Shown here piece by piece: positions 1-8,063 of a stretch of DNA of 64,000 bases. Within the stretch, counting starts at the first letter, position 1. Every line of letters starts with the position of its first letter. The DNA comes from Polyangiaceae bacterium. Lineage in GTDB: Bacteria; Myxococcota_A; Polyangia; Polyangiales; Polyangiaceae. The notes beneath the pieces are model-generated. The model searched no databases. It was not told where the DNA came from and saw only the letters and a list, made by a program, of their open reading frames with translations. The translations under genes were made by a program, and so were the position numbers. Where the stretch lies: assembly GCA_013361525.1 (NCBI GenBank), contig JABFXY010000024.1, positions 1-64,000 of the forward strand, in the 5' to 3' direction.

Positions 1-56
1 GGGCCGAACGACGAGCCGAACGCCGAAGCCTGGACAGCCCGTTCATTGTCACTTGG

Positions 57-71
57 CCGCCCTTCGGGCGG
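57..71. terminator. Short GC hairpin beyond the TetR gene
   Basis: A 6-bp perfect stem (CCGCCC / GGGCGG) with a TTC loop lies just past the stop of the minus-strand TetR gene. No clear T-run follows on the minus strand, so it is at best a weak terminator. Bases 1-56 show nothing recognisable. Confidence 0.3.
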
Positions 72-79
72 ATTAGGCG

Positions 80-808
80 TCACGCTCCGGCGATGCCCGG
101 CCCCTCCAGGTGCCGGGTGAGGAGCGCGACGAACCAATCGTGAAACCGATCGCGGGCCGGCGCAGGGAGGCCCGCGCTGTCGAGCATGGTGTCGCCGAGC
201 ACACCTTCGCCGAAGAGCGCGAGCGCGCCGAGCAAAACGACGAAGAGCGTGTCCTCGAACGGCGGAGCTGGGTCGCGCCGCTGTGTCGTTCGCGTCGCGT
301 GCATCGCCTCCGCGAGCGAGCGCAACATCTTGTCGGGATCATCGGCCGGCCGCCCCTCGAGCGACAGCCAGGCCATGAGGCGCGCGTGGCCGCGGTCCGC
401 GAGCGTATCCATGATTTGCCGAAACATGGCCGCGCCGTCGGCGCCCTTCGGCGAGGGACCGCGGAAAGAGGCGAGAAGCTTCTTTTGCAATCCATCGAGG
501 GCGCGCTGGACCACCGCTTCGACGAGCGCCTCGCGATTGCCGAAATGGTGGAGCACGGTCGGGTGCGACATGCCCACGTCCGAGGCAATCTCCTGGAGGC
601 GAATCCCGCTCGGCCCCGAGCTTGCGAGGCGCTTGTCGGCGGCGTCGAGGATCGAAGCGCGCGCCTCCTCGGCCGAGCGGCGTACGCGCTTCGGCTTCGG
701 TTTCGGCTTCTGCCGAGCGCCCTTGGCGGGCTTCGACGGCTCTCTTCGTTTCGTCGTCCTCAAGCGAGCCTTTCGATACCACGGCCGGCGGTCGAGGGAC
801 CGGTGCAT
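80..808 (-). CDS. TetR/AcrR-family transcriptional regulator
   Basis: This 242-residue protein is a predicted one-component repressor. An N-terminal helix-turn-helix of TetR type (about residues 48-94, with GMSHPTVLHHFGNREAL) is followed by an all-helical ligand/dimer domain. The first 45 residues are unusually long and basic (Lys/Arg/Pro-rich), but no better ATG/GTG start is seen downstream, so the ATG at 808 is kept. The gene is divergent from the COQ4-like gene. A near-perfect 11-bp inverted repeat in the 66-bp gap is the obvious binding site, so it probably controls both genes. The ligand cannot be inferred. Confidence 0.85.
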   Translation of the reverse strand: MHRSLDRRPWYRKARLRTTKRREPSKPAKGARQKPKPKPKRVRRSAEEARASILDAADKRLASSGPSGIRLQEIASDVGMSHPTVLHHFGNREALVEAVVQRALDGLQKKLLASFRGPSPKGADGAAMFRQIMDTLADRGHARLMAWLSLEGRPADDPDKMLRSLAEAMHATRTTQRRDPAPPFEDTLFVVLLGALALFGEGVLGDTMLDSAGLPAPARDRFHDWFVALLTRHLEGPGIAGA

Positions 809-811
809 CTA

Positions 812-849
812 TTGACATCGTTGTAGGTAGCGCTATAGACAACGCTGTC
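812..849 (+). promoter_or_regulatory. Divergent promoter with embedded TetR operator
   Basis: The arms GACATCGTTGT (814-824) and ACAACGCTGTC (839-849) are inverted repeats with one mismatch. A -35 box TTGACA (812-817) and a -10-like TATAGA (834-839), 16 bp apart, point toward the COQ4-like gene. The operator arms cover the -35 and touch the -10, the usual geometry for repression by steric exclusion. That the adjacent TetR protein binds here is inferred from position. Confidence 0.65.
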
Positions 850-874
850 AGTAAGAGCCGGAGCGGAGGACGCC

Positions 875-1603
875 ATGCGAGCGACGGGCAAGAAGGGGCT
901 GCGGGTGGTGGAGGCAGGTTCGGCGGTCGTCGCGCTGATGCGCGATCCCGACGACACGAAGCAGGTTTTTCGGCTGCTCGACGCGATGACGTCGGGGACG
1001 CCGGCGGCGTTTCGCGAGAAGTTCGCGCTCTCGCGCGGTGGCGCTCGCCTCCTCGAACGAAGGCCGAAGGTGCTCGACGTCCTTCAGGATCGTGCAGCGC
1101 TCGCCGCATTGCCGGCGGGCAGCGTCGGACGCGCCTATCTCGCATTCATGCAGCGCGACGATCTCTCGGCTGACTTCCTCGTCCGCGCGAGCGCACAGAC
1201 ACCGATCGGTGCGCGCCCCGACGACGTCGGCAATTACATCGAGATGCGCCTGCGCGACACGCACGATCTCTGGCACGTGGTGACGGGTTATGGCGGGGAT
1301 CTATTGGGCGAGGCTGCATTGCTCGCGTTCACGTTCATGCAGACCTACAGCCCCGGCATCGGCGTGCTCGCGGCAATCGGAGTCTACAAGGCGGACGATC
1401 CGGATAGCCGACGCCTGATCCTCGACGCGTTCGCCCGTGGGGCTAGGTCGGCGTGGCTACCCGCGGTCGAATGGGAAGCGTTGCTCGCCGAAGATCTCAC
1501 GACCGTCCGACAACAACTTCGCCTTTATGATCCGCCCTGTTACGAGCCTTTTTACGCAAAAGATTTGCCCCCCGGCGGGCTCTTTGGCGACCGTGCAGCC
1601 TGA
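875..1603 (+). CDS. COQ4-family protein
   Basis: The 242-residue protein matches the Coq4 family, whose eukaryotic members act in ubiquinone (coenzyme Q) synthesis. The family metal-binding signature HDxxHx(11)E is present at H130, D131, H134 and E146. No signal peptide or membrane segment is seen. The start follows a GGAGGAC-like ribosome site. It stands alone behind a TetR-controlled promoter; no other quinone gene is in the window. Most myxobacteria are thought to rely on menaquinone, so a role in ubiquinone synthesis is uncertain and another lipid or quinone role is possible. Confidence 0.82.
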   Translation: MRATGKKGLRVVEAGSAVVALMRDPDDTKQVFRLLDAMTSGTPAAFREKFALSRGGARLLERRPKVLDVLQDRAALAALPAGSVGRAYLAFMQRDDLSADFLVRASAQTPIGARPDDVGNYIEMRLRDTHDLWHVVTGYGGDLLGEAALLAFTFMQTYSPGIGVLAAIGVYKADDPDSRRLILDAFARGARSAWLPAVEWEALLAEDLTTVRQQLRLYDPPCYEPFYAKDLPPGGLFGDRAA

Positions 1604-1660
1604 GGAAAACCCGGACAACTTTCCCCCGAGCGCCGAGCTGGGCGAAAATCGCTCGTCCCC

Positions 1661-3181
1661 ATGGAGCTCGGCATCGACCTCGGAACGACACGCACGATCG
1701 TGGCCGTCCACGATCGTGGCAATTACCCGATCGTCGGCTTCACCCAGATGGACGGCGATCTGGTCGAGCACTACCCGACCATAACGGCGGAGGTCGGCGG
1801 CAAGCTGGTGCACGGCCTCGACGCCGAGGTCGCGGAGCGTGAAGGCGCGCCTTCCTTGCGATCGTGGAAGCGATTGCTCGCGCATACGCGGCAGGACGAA
1901 AAGATCCGAATCGGCACGGTGGAGGTCGCACCGCTCGACCTCGTCACGGGATTTCTCGAATCGCTGCGCCGCGACCTCCTCGAGCGATCGAACGTGGCGA
2001 AGGTCCTCGAGGAGCCGCTGGAGACCGTCATCAGCGTCCCCGCGAATGCGCACTCCACACAGCGATTCGTGACGCTCGACGCCTTCCGTCGAGCGGGCTT
2101 CACCGTCCGTGCCGTCATCAACGAGCCATCGGCGGCTGGAATCGAATACGCGCATCGGCACAAGAACACCCTCTCCTCGAAGCGCGAGCACGTGCTCGTC
2201 TACGACCTCGGCGGCGGTACGTTCGATGCGGCGCTGGTCTATATCGCGGCGGGTCATCACGACATCGCTGCGACGACGGGCGTCGCGCAGCTCGGCGGCG
2301 ACGATTTCGATGCACAGCTATGCGCAATGGCGCTCGAGAAGGCGAACAAGACGTTCCCGCTGTCGCCGCAAGCGAAGGCCGATCTGCTGCGCGAGTGCCG
2401 CGCCGCCAAAGAGTCGATTCATCCCAATACGAAGCGAGTGGTTTTGGATCTCGAGGGCCTCGGTGACGAGGCTCCGTCGGAGGCGATCGTCATTCCGGTC
2501 GCCGAGTTCTACGAGCGAACGCGGCCGCTCGTTCTGCAGACCCTCGACGCGCTCGAGCCGCTCATCCTTGCGCTACGGGAAGAGGAAACGAAGAGCGGTG
2601 ACATCGCCGGCATTTATATGGTCGGCGGCGCGACCGGCCTGCCCGTCGTTCCGCGCGTCGTCAAAGAGCGATTCGGGCGCCGCGTGCATCGCTCGCCTCA
2701 CCCGGCCGCCGCGACGGCGATGGGATGCGCGATCCTCGCCTCGAGCGAAGAAACGCACGGCCTGGTCTTGAGCGAGCGCTTCTCCCGCCATTTCGGTGTC
2801 TTTCGCGAAGCGGATCAGGGCAAGGCTTGCATCTTCGATCCGGTGTTCTCGAAGGGCACGCCGATGCCGAGCGGGGGGACCACACCCCTCACCGCGACAC
2901 GCCGCTATCGCGCCGCCCACAACGTGGGCCATTTCCGCTTCGTCGAGTCGGCGTACGTCGACGATCAAGGCGACCCGACGGGGGACCTCACGCCGCATGC
3001 GGAGATCCTCTTTCCATTCGCAGCCGACCTTCAGCCTGGCACTCTGCACGCATTGCCGATCGATCGGCTCGCGGGCGAAGGCCCGCTCATCGAAGAGCGC
3101 TACGAGGTCGATGCAGCGGGCGTGATCGCCGTGACGATCACGAACCTCGATCGCGGGCAGGGCGCGCGCTTCGTGCTGTGA
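1661..3181 (+). CDS. Hsp70-like (DnaK-family) ATPase-domain protein
   Basis: The 506-residue protein has the Hsp70/actin ATPase fold: phosphate-1 motif IDLGTTRT at residues 5-12, the phosphate-2 region VYDLGGGTFDAALV near residue 180, and the adenosine motif MVGGATGLP near residue 320. After the ATPase part only about 130 residues remain, with a short beta-rich segment and no helical lid, so it is shorter than true DnaK (about 640). Such Hsp70-like proteins often lie beside T6SS and other large-complex genes; this one converges on the VgrG operon. A client-specific chaperone role is inferred, not shown. Confidence 0.85.
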   Translation: MELGIDLGTTRTIVAVHDRGNYPIVGFTQMDGDLVEHYPTITAEVGGKLVHGLDAEVAEREGAPSLRSWKRLLAHTRQDEKIRIGTVEVAPLDLVTGFLESLRRDLLERSNVAKVLEEPLETVISVPANAHSTQRFVTLDAFRRAGFTVRAVINEPSAAGIEYAHRHKNTLSSKREHVLVYDLGGGTFDAALVYIAAGHHDIAATTGVAQLGGDDFDAQLCAMALEKANKTFPLSPQAKADLLRECRAAKESIHPNTKRVVLDLEGLGDEAPSEAIVIPVAEFYERTRPLVLQTLDALEPLILALREEETKSGDIAGIYMVGGATGLPVVPRVVKERFGRRVHRSPHPAAATAMGCAILASSEETHGLVLSERFSRHFGVFREADQGKACIFDPVFSKGTPMPSGGTTPLTATRRYRAAHNVGHFRFVESAYVDDQGDPTGDLTPHAEILFPFAADLQPGTLHALPIDRLAGEGPLIEERYEVDAAGVIAVTITNLDRGQGARFVL

Positions 3182-3215
3182 GAAGCCGCGCCCCGCGCTC
3201 GATCATGGAGCCGGC

Positions 3216-3605
3216 TCAGGGGCTGAGAACGATGACCTTCGGCTGGCTCGGGACGATGCGCAGACCGGGCGAGTTCGTGTTGTTTTGGGGACCGAAGCTC
3301 GTCAGGCGTTGCGTCGGCGCATAGCCGATGAGGCACGTAAACGCGCCCGTTACGCGCCTCGACGGGCCCATCACCATGCCCGATGCGACACCGAGCATGA
3401 CGCCGGGCTGGTCGCCGAGCGTAAGTGGGATCGTCGAAAACAAGTTGTGCGTCGGCGCATAGAAGCTGAGCACGTTGTAGGCCGCGGGGACGGCCATCGG
3501 GCCGAGCCCCATGTTCGGATAAGGCACCGGAACGGCTGCCGGCGGCGTCATGCACACGTCGGGGAAGGCCATATCCATCCCCATCATTTGCGTATTGGCG
3601 AACAT
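3216..3605 (-). CDS. DUF4150 PAAR-like protein (T6SS spike tip)
   Basis: This 129-residue protein has the DUF4150 N-terminus (MFANTQMMGMDMAFPDVC, then TPP and a PYPN segment). DUF4150 proteins are PAAR-like and are thought to cap the VgrG spike and carry effectors. Here nothing follows the cap domain, so it has no fused toxin. It is the last gene of the five-gene tip operon, 7 bp after DUF3540, with GAGG as ribosome site. Glycine, proline and hydrophobic residues dominate, as expected for a small beta-cone. Confidence 0.82.
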   Translation of the reverse strand: MFANTQMMGMDMAFPDVCMTPPAAVPVPYPNMGLGPMAVPAAYNVLSFYAPTHNLFSTIPLTLGDQPGVMLGVASGMVMGPSRRVTGAFTCLIGYAPTQRLTSFGPQNNTNSPGLRIVPSQPKVIVLSP

Positions 3606-3612
3606 AGGGACC

Positions 3613-4260
3613 TCACCCGAGCTGGACGGCCTCGCCGTCCATTTTGACGAGCGCCTTCGCCGTGACCATCGCGTTTTCGGCGTGAATCATGAGCGACTTC
3701 TCCGCGGCCATGTCGACGGTGCCGGCGCGGACGTGCTCGATCTCGGTGACGATACGGCTCACGCGCGACGCGGTTTGGGTGACGACCTGGGCGAGGGATT
3801 CGATCGTCGAGGACACCAGCTTCGAGCGGCTGATCTCGGCGACGACCTCTTCACCGATGAGGCCCAGCTTGCCGATCGCGAACTTCGCCGCTTTGCTACG
3901 CAGCGAGATCGATTTGGCCTGGACTGCGACCTCCGCCGGCGACCGAACCGCCGCGCCGGTCTCACCGACGACGTCGACACGCCCCGCCCGCGCTTCGATG
4001 GACACGTCGCCGTCTGCCGTCCAACGATGCGGCGCCTCTTCGTCGCGCTCGAGCACCGAGAGCACGTACGCGCGGCCTTCGCCGGTATGAGCCAAGAGCA
4101 CGCGATCGCCGACCTCCGGAGCGAGGAGGCACGCGGGCGCGCGGCGAGCCCGCACCACGGCGCCTTCGCTCCGGATGACGAGGACCGAACCCTCACATCG
4201 CTCCACGTGACCGGCAGAGAGAGCCGCGGCGTCGGGATTCAGCTTTTGCGCAAGGTTCAT
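3613..4260 (-). CDS. DUF3540 protein (T6SS-associated)
   Basis: The 215-residue protein resembles the DUF3540 family found in VgrG/DUF2169/DUF4150 clusters. An N-terminal beta-rich half (residues about 15-120) is followed by a long amphipathic helical stretch (about 125-170) and a short beta tail. A strong GAGGAG ribosome site precedes the ATG. It lies 45 bp after the pentapeptide gene and 7 bp before DUF4150. The family function is not established; position suggests a spike or cargo-loading accessory. Confidence 0.75.
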   Translation of the reverse strand: MNLAQKLNPDAAALSAGHVERCEGSVLVIRSEGAVVRARRAPACLLAPEVGDRVLLAHTGEGRAYVLSVLERDEEAPHRWTADGDVSIEARAGRVDVVGETGAAVRSPAEVAVQAKSISLRSKAAKFAIGKLGLIGEEVVAEISRSKLVSSTIESLAQVVTQTASRVSRIVTEIEHVRAGTVDMAAEKSLMIHAENAMVTAKALVKMDGEAVQLG

Positions 4261-4305
4261 GGGATCTCCTCGTCGTCGGGTTTGAAACGATTCGTCGGAC
4301 AGGAC

Positions 4306-5355
4306 TCAATACTTCGAGACGAAGCGCTCGGCCTTGGCGAGCTCCTCGTCGTCACCGAGGGCAACGGCTCGGTTGGTGAACTGCGCGCCGCCGTCCTGAA
4401 CGCCGTGGTACCGCGTGCGAAAGACATTCGCGCCGGTGAAGTCGGTGTTGCGGATGTCGGCGTAGCTGAAGTCGGCGTACGGCAGGCGCGCGTCGACGAA
4501 GCGGGCGCCGAAACACTGCGCCTTTTGCCATATCGACATCTCGAGGTCGGCGCCGGTGAAGTCTGCGTCCTTCGCCTTCACGCTCATGAAGATCGCCTGA
4601 TAGAGGCGCGCTTTCACGAAGCTCACGCCCTCGACGTCCGCCTCCACGAAGATGGTGTTCGGCGCCTCCGCGCGGTCGAACTTGGCACCCTTGAGCGACG
4701 AGCCTTTGAAGTTGCAATTGGCAATCGTCGCCTCGGTGAAGTCGCAACCTTCGAGGTTCACGTCCATCATCTGCCCGAACGGCAGCGCCATCCCGGCGAA
4801 GCTCTGGCCGGCGAGCGATGTCTTGAAAACGACGAACTTGTCCCAGGAGATGCCCACCAGCTTCGCGGTCGAGAGGTCGGTCTCGAAGAACGTGGAGCGT
4901 TCGATCCGCGCACCCGTGAGGTCGATGCCCTCGAGATTCGTCTGCGCCATCGTCACGCGGTCCACGAAGTTGCCATTGAGCTTCATCCGCGCGCAATTCG
5001 ATGCGGCAAACATCGTCAGCGTCGTCCGGGCGCCGCGAAGATCCGCCTCTTCGAGGTCGGACTCGCCGAAGTTCGTCGTGCGCAGATCGGCCTCGGCGAA
5101 CTTGGCGCGCGCGAGCGTGCACTGGAAGACCGCGGTGTGCTGGAACGTCGTGCCGCTCAGGTCCGCGTCGCTGAAGTCACATTGGTAGATGGCGCCCTCG
5201 CGAAAGCGCGCGCCCTTGAGGTTCGAGCCACGAAAAACGACGCCGTCGAGCGACAAGCCGCTGAAGTCGAGCCCGGACAAATCCATCCCCGACAGGTCTT
5301 CGTGGCTGAGGGCCACTTCCTTCGCGAGCGCCGCCTCGAGCTCCTGTCGATTCAC
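4306..5355 (-). CDS. Pentapeptide-repeat protein of the T6SS tip operon
   Basis: The 349-residue protein starts at GTG; the start overlaps the stop of the upstream gene as GTGA, so translation is likely coupled. From about residue 17 to 320 it is almost entirely A(D/N)Lxx pentapeptide repeats (e.g. ADLSGTTFQHT, ADLRTTNFGESDLEEADL), predicting a right-handed quadrilateral beta-helix. No toxin motif, signal peptide or membrane segment is seen. An open frame continues upstream without a stop, but it runs through the DUF2169 gene and is rejected there. It may be spike cargo, an adaptor or a protective partner; the sequence does not decide. Confidence 0.85.
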   Translation of the reverse strand: MNRQELEAALAKEVALSHEDLSGMDLSGLDFSGLSLDGVVFRGSNLKGARFREGAIYQCDFSDADLSGTTFQHTAVFQCTLARAKFAEADLRTTNFGESDLEEADLRGARTTLTMFAASNCARMKLNGNFVDRVTMAQTNLEGIDLTGARIERSTFFETDLSTAKLVGISWDKFVVFKTSLAGQSFAGMALPFGQMMDVNLEGCDFTEATIANCNFKGSSLKGAKFDRAEAPNTIFVEADVEGVSFVKARLYQAIFMSVKAKDADFTGADLEMSIWQKAQCFGARFVDARLPYADFSYADIRNTDFTGANVFRTRYHGVQDGGAQFTNRAVALGDDEELAKAERFVSKY

Positions 5356-8054
5356 CGACTCCCCGCGGGTCGGCGGGCGCGCGCCTTCTCCTCGGCGAGC
5401 GAGCCCGCGACGGTGATTTGCACGAGGTACGCGCCCTCGAACGTCGTGTTGGTGTCCCCGCGAACCTTGGAGAGATCCGCGCGGAACAGGTTCGACCCGC
5501 GGAAATCCGCGCCGTAGATCCGAGCCTTCTGGAGCAGCGAATACATGAGGATCGTGCTCTTCATATCGGCGCCGGAGAGGTCCGTTCGGATGAAGAGCGA
5601 GCGTGGCGACTTCATTCGATAAAGCTTGCCGCCGGTGAGATCCGCGCTGGAAAAGTCGCACTCCTCCGCGTCGGCCTCGGTGAAGTCGGCCTCGCGGAAA
5701 TAGCCGCCCCGGAGACAAGCGTGTCGCATGAAGGCGTTCTTGAAGATCGCGCCCGGGAACTTCACCTCTCCCGCGAAGGCGACGCGGTCGAAGCGCGCCT
5801 TCTCGAAGCTCACGATCTCGCCCGACGACTCCGTGAATGCCGTGCGCGTGAGCTGCGCCGTCGAGAAGTCCGCGCGGTCGAGCTTGCACTTGATGAAGCT
5901 GAGCTGGTCGCTCTTTGCGCCTGCGAACTTGCAACCCGTGAGATCGGACTCGATGAAACTCGACATGTGAATGTCGGCGCCCGAAAAGTCGCAGGTGCCG
6001 AACGTCGTCTTCAAGAACGAGACCGTCTCGAGCTTGGAGCCTTTGAACGAGCCGCCGTCGAGGTTGCTCTCGTACCAATTCGTCTTTGATAGGTTCGCGC
6101 CGTCGAGCTTCGCGCCTTTGAAGGTGGAAGCCGCGAGGTTCGCCCCGGTCAAATCGACCTTCTCGAAGTCGCCTCCGTCGAGGCACGAGCGGCCGAGCAT
6201 CGCCTCGGTGAGGTTCGCGCCCGAGAGCTTCGCGCCCTGAAACGTCGCGCACTCGAACATCGCCTGAGAAAGATCCGCGCCGCGGAGGTCCGCGCCGGCG
6301 AGGTCGATGCCGGTGAAGTCGAACCGCCTGAGGCTCTCGCCGCGCGCGTGCCGAGCGAGCGCCTCGGCGACCCTCTCGCGCGATGCATCAGGGTCGAGAC
6401 GCGCCGGCGGAACCGGCATCTGATGCCCGAATTGCCGATAAGCAGAGAGCTGCATCTCATCCAGCTCTTCGAATCGGCCTCGCACCGCTTCGAGCTCCGC
6501 ACGACGCTCCGACACGTCCATCCCGCGGGCTTCCGCCTGATCGAGCTCCCGTTCGAGCTGCTGGTACTCCTCGGAGGCAGTTTTCTTGGGCGGCCCGGCC
6601 GCAGCCTGGAGGTTCGCTCGTCGCTCGGCGTCGAAGTCCCTGCCCTTCTCGGCCATTGCTTCGCGCGCCTTCTTCTCCTCTTCCGCTTGGCGCTTTTCGA
6701 GCATCGCCTTCGCCTCGTCCATCTCCTCCTTGGCGCGTTTGATCGCCGCGGGGATTTGGCCGAGCGTCGTCGGGACGCGGTCACCGCCGGTGAGATCGAT
6801 GACGGGCAGCTTCTCAGCGGCTTCTTCCTCGGTGAAGCCCTGCGCTACGAGCTTTTCTTTGACGATACCGAGCTCGTGGTCGCGGTTCGCCTCGCCGCGC
6901 TTTCGCAGGTTGTGCTCGAACTGAACGTGCTCGGCGACGTCGTTCCAACCTTCTTCGATCTCGTTCGGCTCGACGAACCATTGAGGCAAGAGCGGCGCAT
7001 CGTCGAGGAGCTCCGCGTGAAACTCCGTCTTGTCTTCGCGCAGCCTCTGGATGTGCAGGTAGTGGGCGGCCTCGCGGGGGAAATCGCGATCGTCGATGCC
7101 GCCGACGAGGGTCTTCACATCGTCGCCATCGTCTTCGTCGACCGGCACGGTGCCGCGGAACGAGACGACGCCGATCAACATCGACGGGAAAAACGTCAAC
7201 GTGTCGATGTGCATCGGCACCTCGACGAGCTCACCCGGGGTCGCCTTCCGTTCGATGAACGCGCGAGCGACGGCGGGGGGGAGCGCGCCCTCGATCACGC
7301 GCTGCTCGGGGTGCATTCCTTCGATGCGGAACGTCTCTTTCCCGGTGAAGAAATCCCCGACGCGTTGGTCGGGGGACGCTACGTTGAAGAACTCCCAATC
7401 GAAGTCTTCCGGGTAATACGGAAAGCGCGTCTCGAGCCACTTCTGGTCGTAGGTGCCCGTCTTCTTCATTCGAAGGGGCGACGTGACATCGAGCGGGAGG
7501 AACGACGCCGGAGGGGGCTTGTCGCCGGGCGACGTGAGGAGCCGGTTGCGATATTCGATGTTGGGCAGCGGGTGCGTCTTCTTGCCGTCGACCTCGATCG
7601 GCTTGTAGCCGCGTCCCGCCGGGTTTTCGGCATAGCCCTCGCCGCCGAAAGCCCGGTCCCAAGATAGAGGCATTTCGTTGAACGGCTGGGGCTGCGTCAT
7701 GCCGAGCGCAGTCCACGAGCGATCGCCGAAGACGACGAGCTCTTTGTCGACGAGCGGCTTCGGTGCGTCGTCGCGATTCACGGTGATGCGCACGTTCGTC
7801 CCCGGTTGAGGGGGCCCAATGACGAACGCGCTTCCCGCCGCGACGACTTCTCCACGGGTCTTCGCCATGAAGTCATCGAGGCGGGAATCCGGCATCGTCT
7901 TGCCGACCGCTTTCCACAAGGCGACTTCGTGCTCTATCGCCTTGGCATTGTCGAGGCGGAAACCCACGAACCCCGTGACGGTGAGCATGGGCTGGCCCGC
8001 GTTCTCGAAGGTCCGATAAACGAGGCTCAGACGAAGCGGTTTGACGATGCGCAT
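5352..8054 (-). CDS. DUF2169 domain + coiled coil + pentapeptide repeats (T6SS adaptor)
   Basis: The 900-residue protein has three parts. Residues about 20-300 are a DUF2169 domain (signature-like region WDRAFGGEGYAENPAGRGY), which in T6SS clusters is known as an accessory or adaptor for PAAR-like and effector proteins. Residues about 430-540 are a charged, Ala/Glu/Lys/Arg-rich coiled coil. Residues about 570-870 are pentapeptide repeats. The gene starts 9 bp after vgrG and its stop overlaps the next gene's GTG. The fusion with pentapeptide repeats recurs in this family. The order suggests it helps mount the following proteins on the VgrG spike. Confidence 0.85.
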   Translation of the reverse strand: MRIVKPLRLSLVYRTFENAGQPMLTVTGFVGFRLDNAKAIEHEVALWKAVGKTMPDSRLDDFMAKTRGEVVAAGSAFVIGPPQPGTNVRITVNRDDAPKPLVDKELVVFGDRSWTALGMTQPQPFNEMPLSWDRAFGGEGYAENPAGRGYKPIEVDGKKTHPLPNIEYRNRLLTSPGDKPPPASFLPLDVTSPLRMKKTGTYDQKWLETRFPYYPEDFDWEFFNVASPDQRVGDFFTGKETFRIEGMHPEQRVIEGALPPAVARAFIERKATPGELVEVPMHIDTLTFFPSMLIGVVSFRGTVPVDEDDGDDVKTLVGGIDDRDFPREAAHYLHIQRLREDKTEFHAELLDDAPLLPQWFVEPNEIEEGWNDVAEHVQFEHNLRKRGEANRDHELGIVKEKLVAQGFTEEEAAEKLPVIDLTGGDRVPTTLGQIPAAIKRAKEEMDEAKAMLEKRQAEEEKKAREAMAEKGRDFDAERRANLQAAAGPPKKTASEEYQQLERELDQAEARGMDVSERRAELEAVRGRFEELDEMQLSAYRQFGHQMPVPPARLDPDASRERVAEALARHARGESLRRFDFTGIDLAGADLRGADLSQAMFECATFQGAKLSGANLTEAMLGRSCLDGGDFEKVDLTGANLAASTFKGAKLDGANLSKTNWYESNLDGGSFKGSKLETVSFLKTTFGTCDFSGADIHMSSFIESDLTGCKFAGAKSDQLSFIKCKLDRADFSTAQLTRTAFTESSGEIVSFEKARFDRVAFAGEVKFPGAIFKNAFMRHACLRGGYFREADFTEADAEECDFSSADLTGGKLYRMKSPRSLFIRTDLSGADMKSTILMYSLLQKARIYGADFRGSNLFRADLSKVRGDTNTTFEGAYLVQITVAGSLAEEKARARRPAGSR

Positions 8055-8063
8055 GGGTGTCCG

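Noticed and set aside
3550..5517. Plus-strand open frame of 655 codons over DUF3540 and the pentapeptide gene
   Set aside because: It is an Arg/Glu/Val-rich antisense shadow with no domain, while the opposite strand has clear families and ribosome sites.
4306..6252. Minus-strand open frame joining the pentapeptide gene to upstream sequence
   Set aside because: The part above 5355 reads out of frame through the DUF2169 gene; the GTG with GTGA overlap is the better start.
4320..6330. Short DNA words repeated at about 15-bp spacing, resembling a tandem repeat or CRISPR
   Set aside because: The pattern is coding: it comes from pentapeptide-repeat codons. There are no identical repeats with unique spacers.
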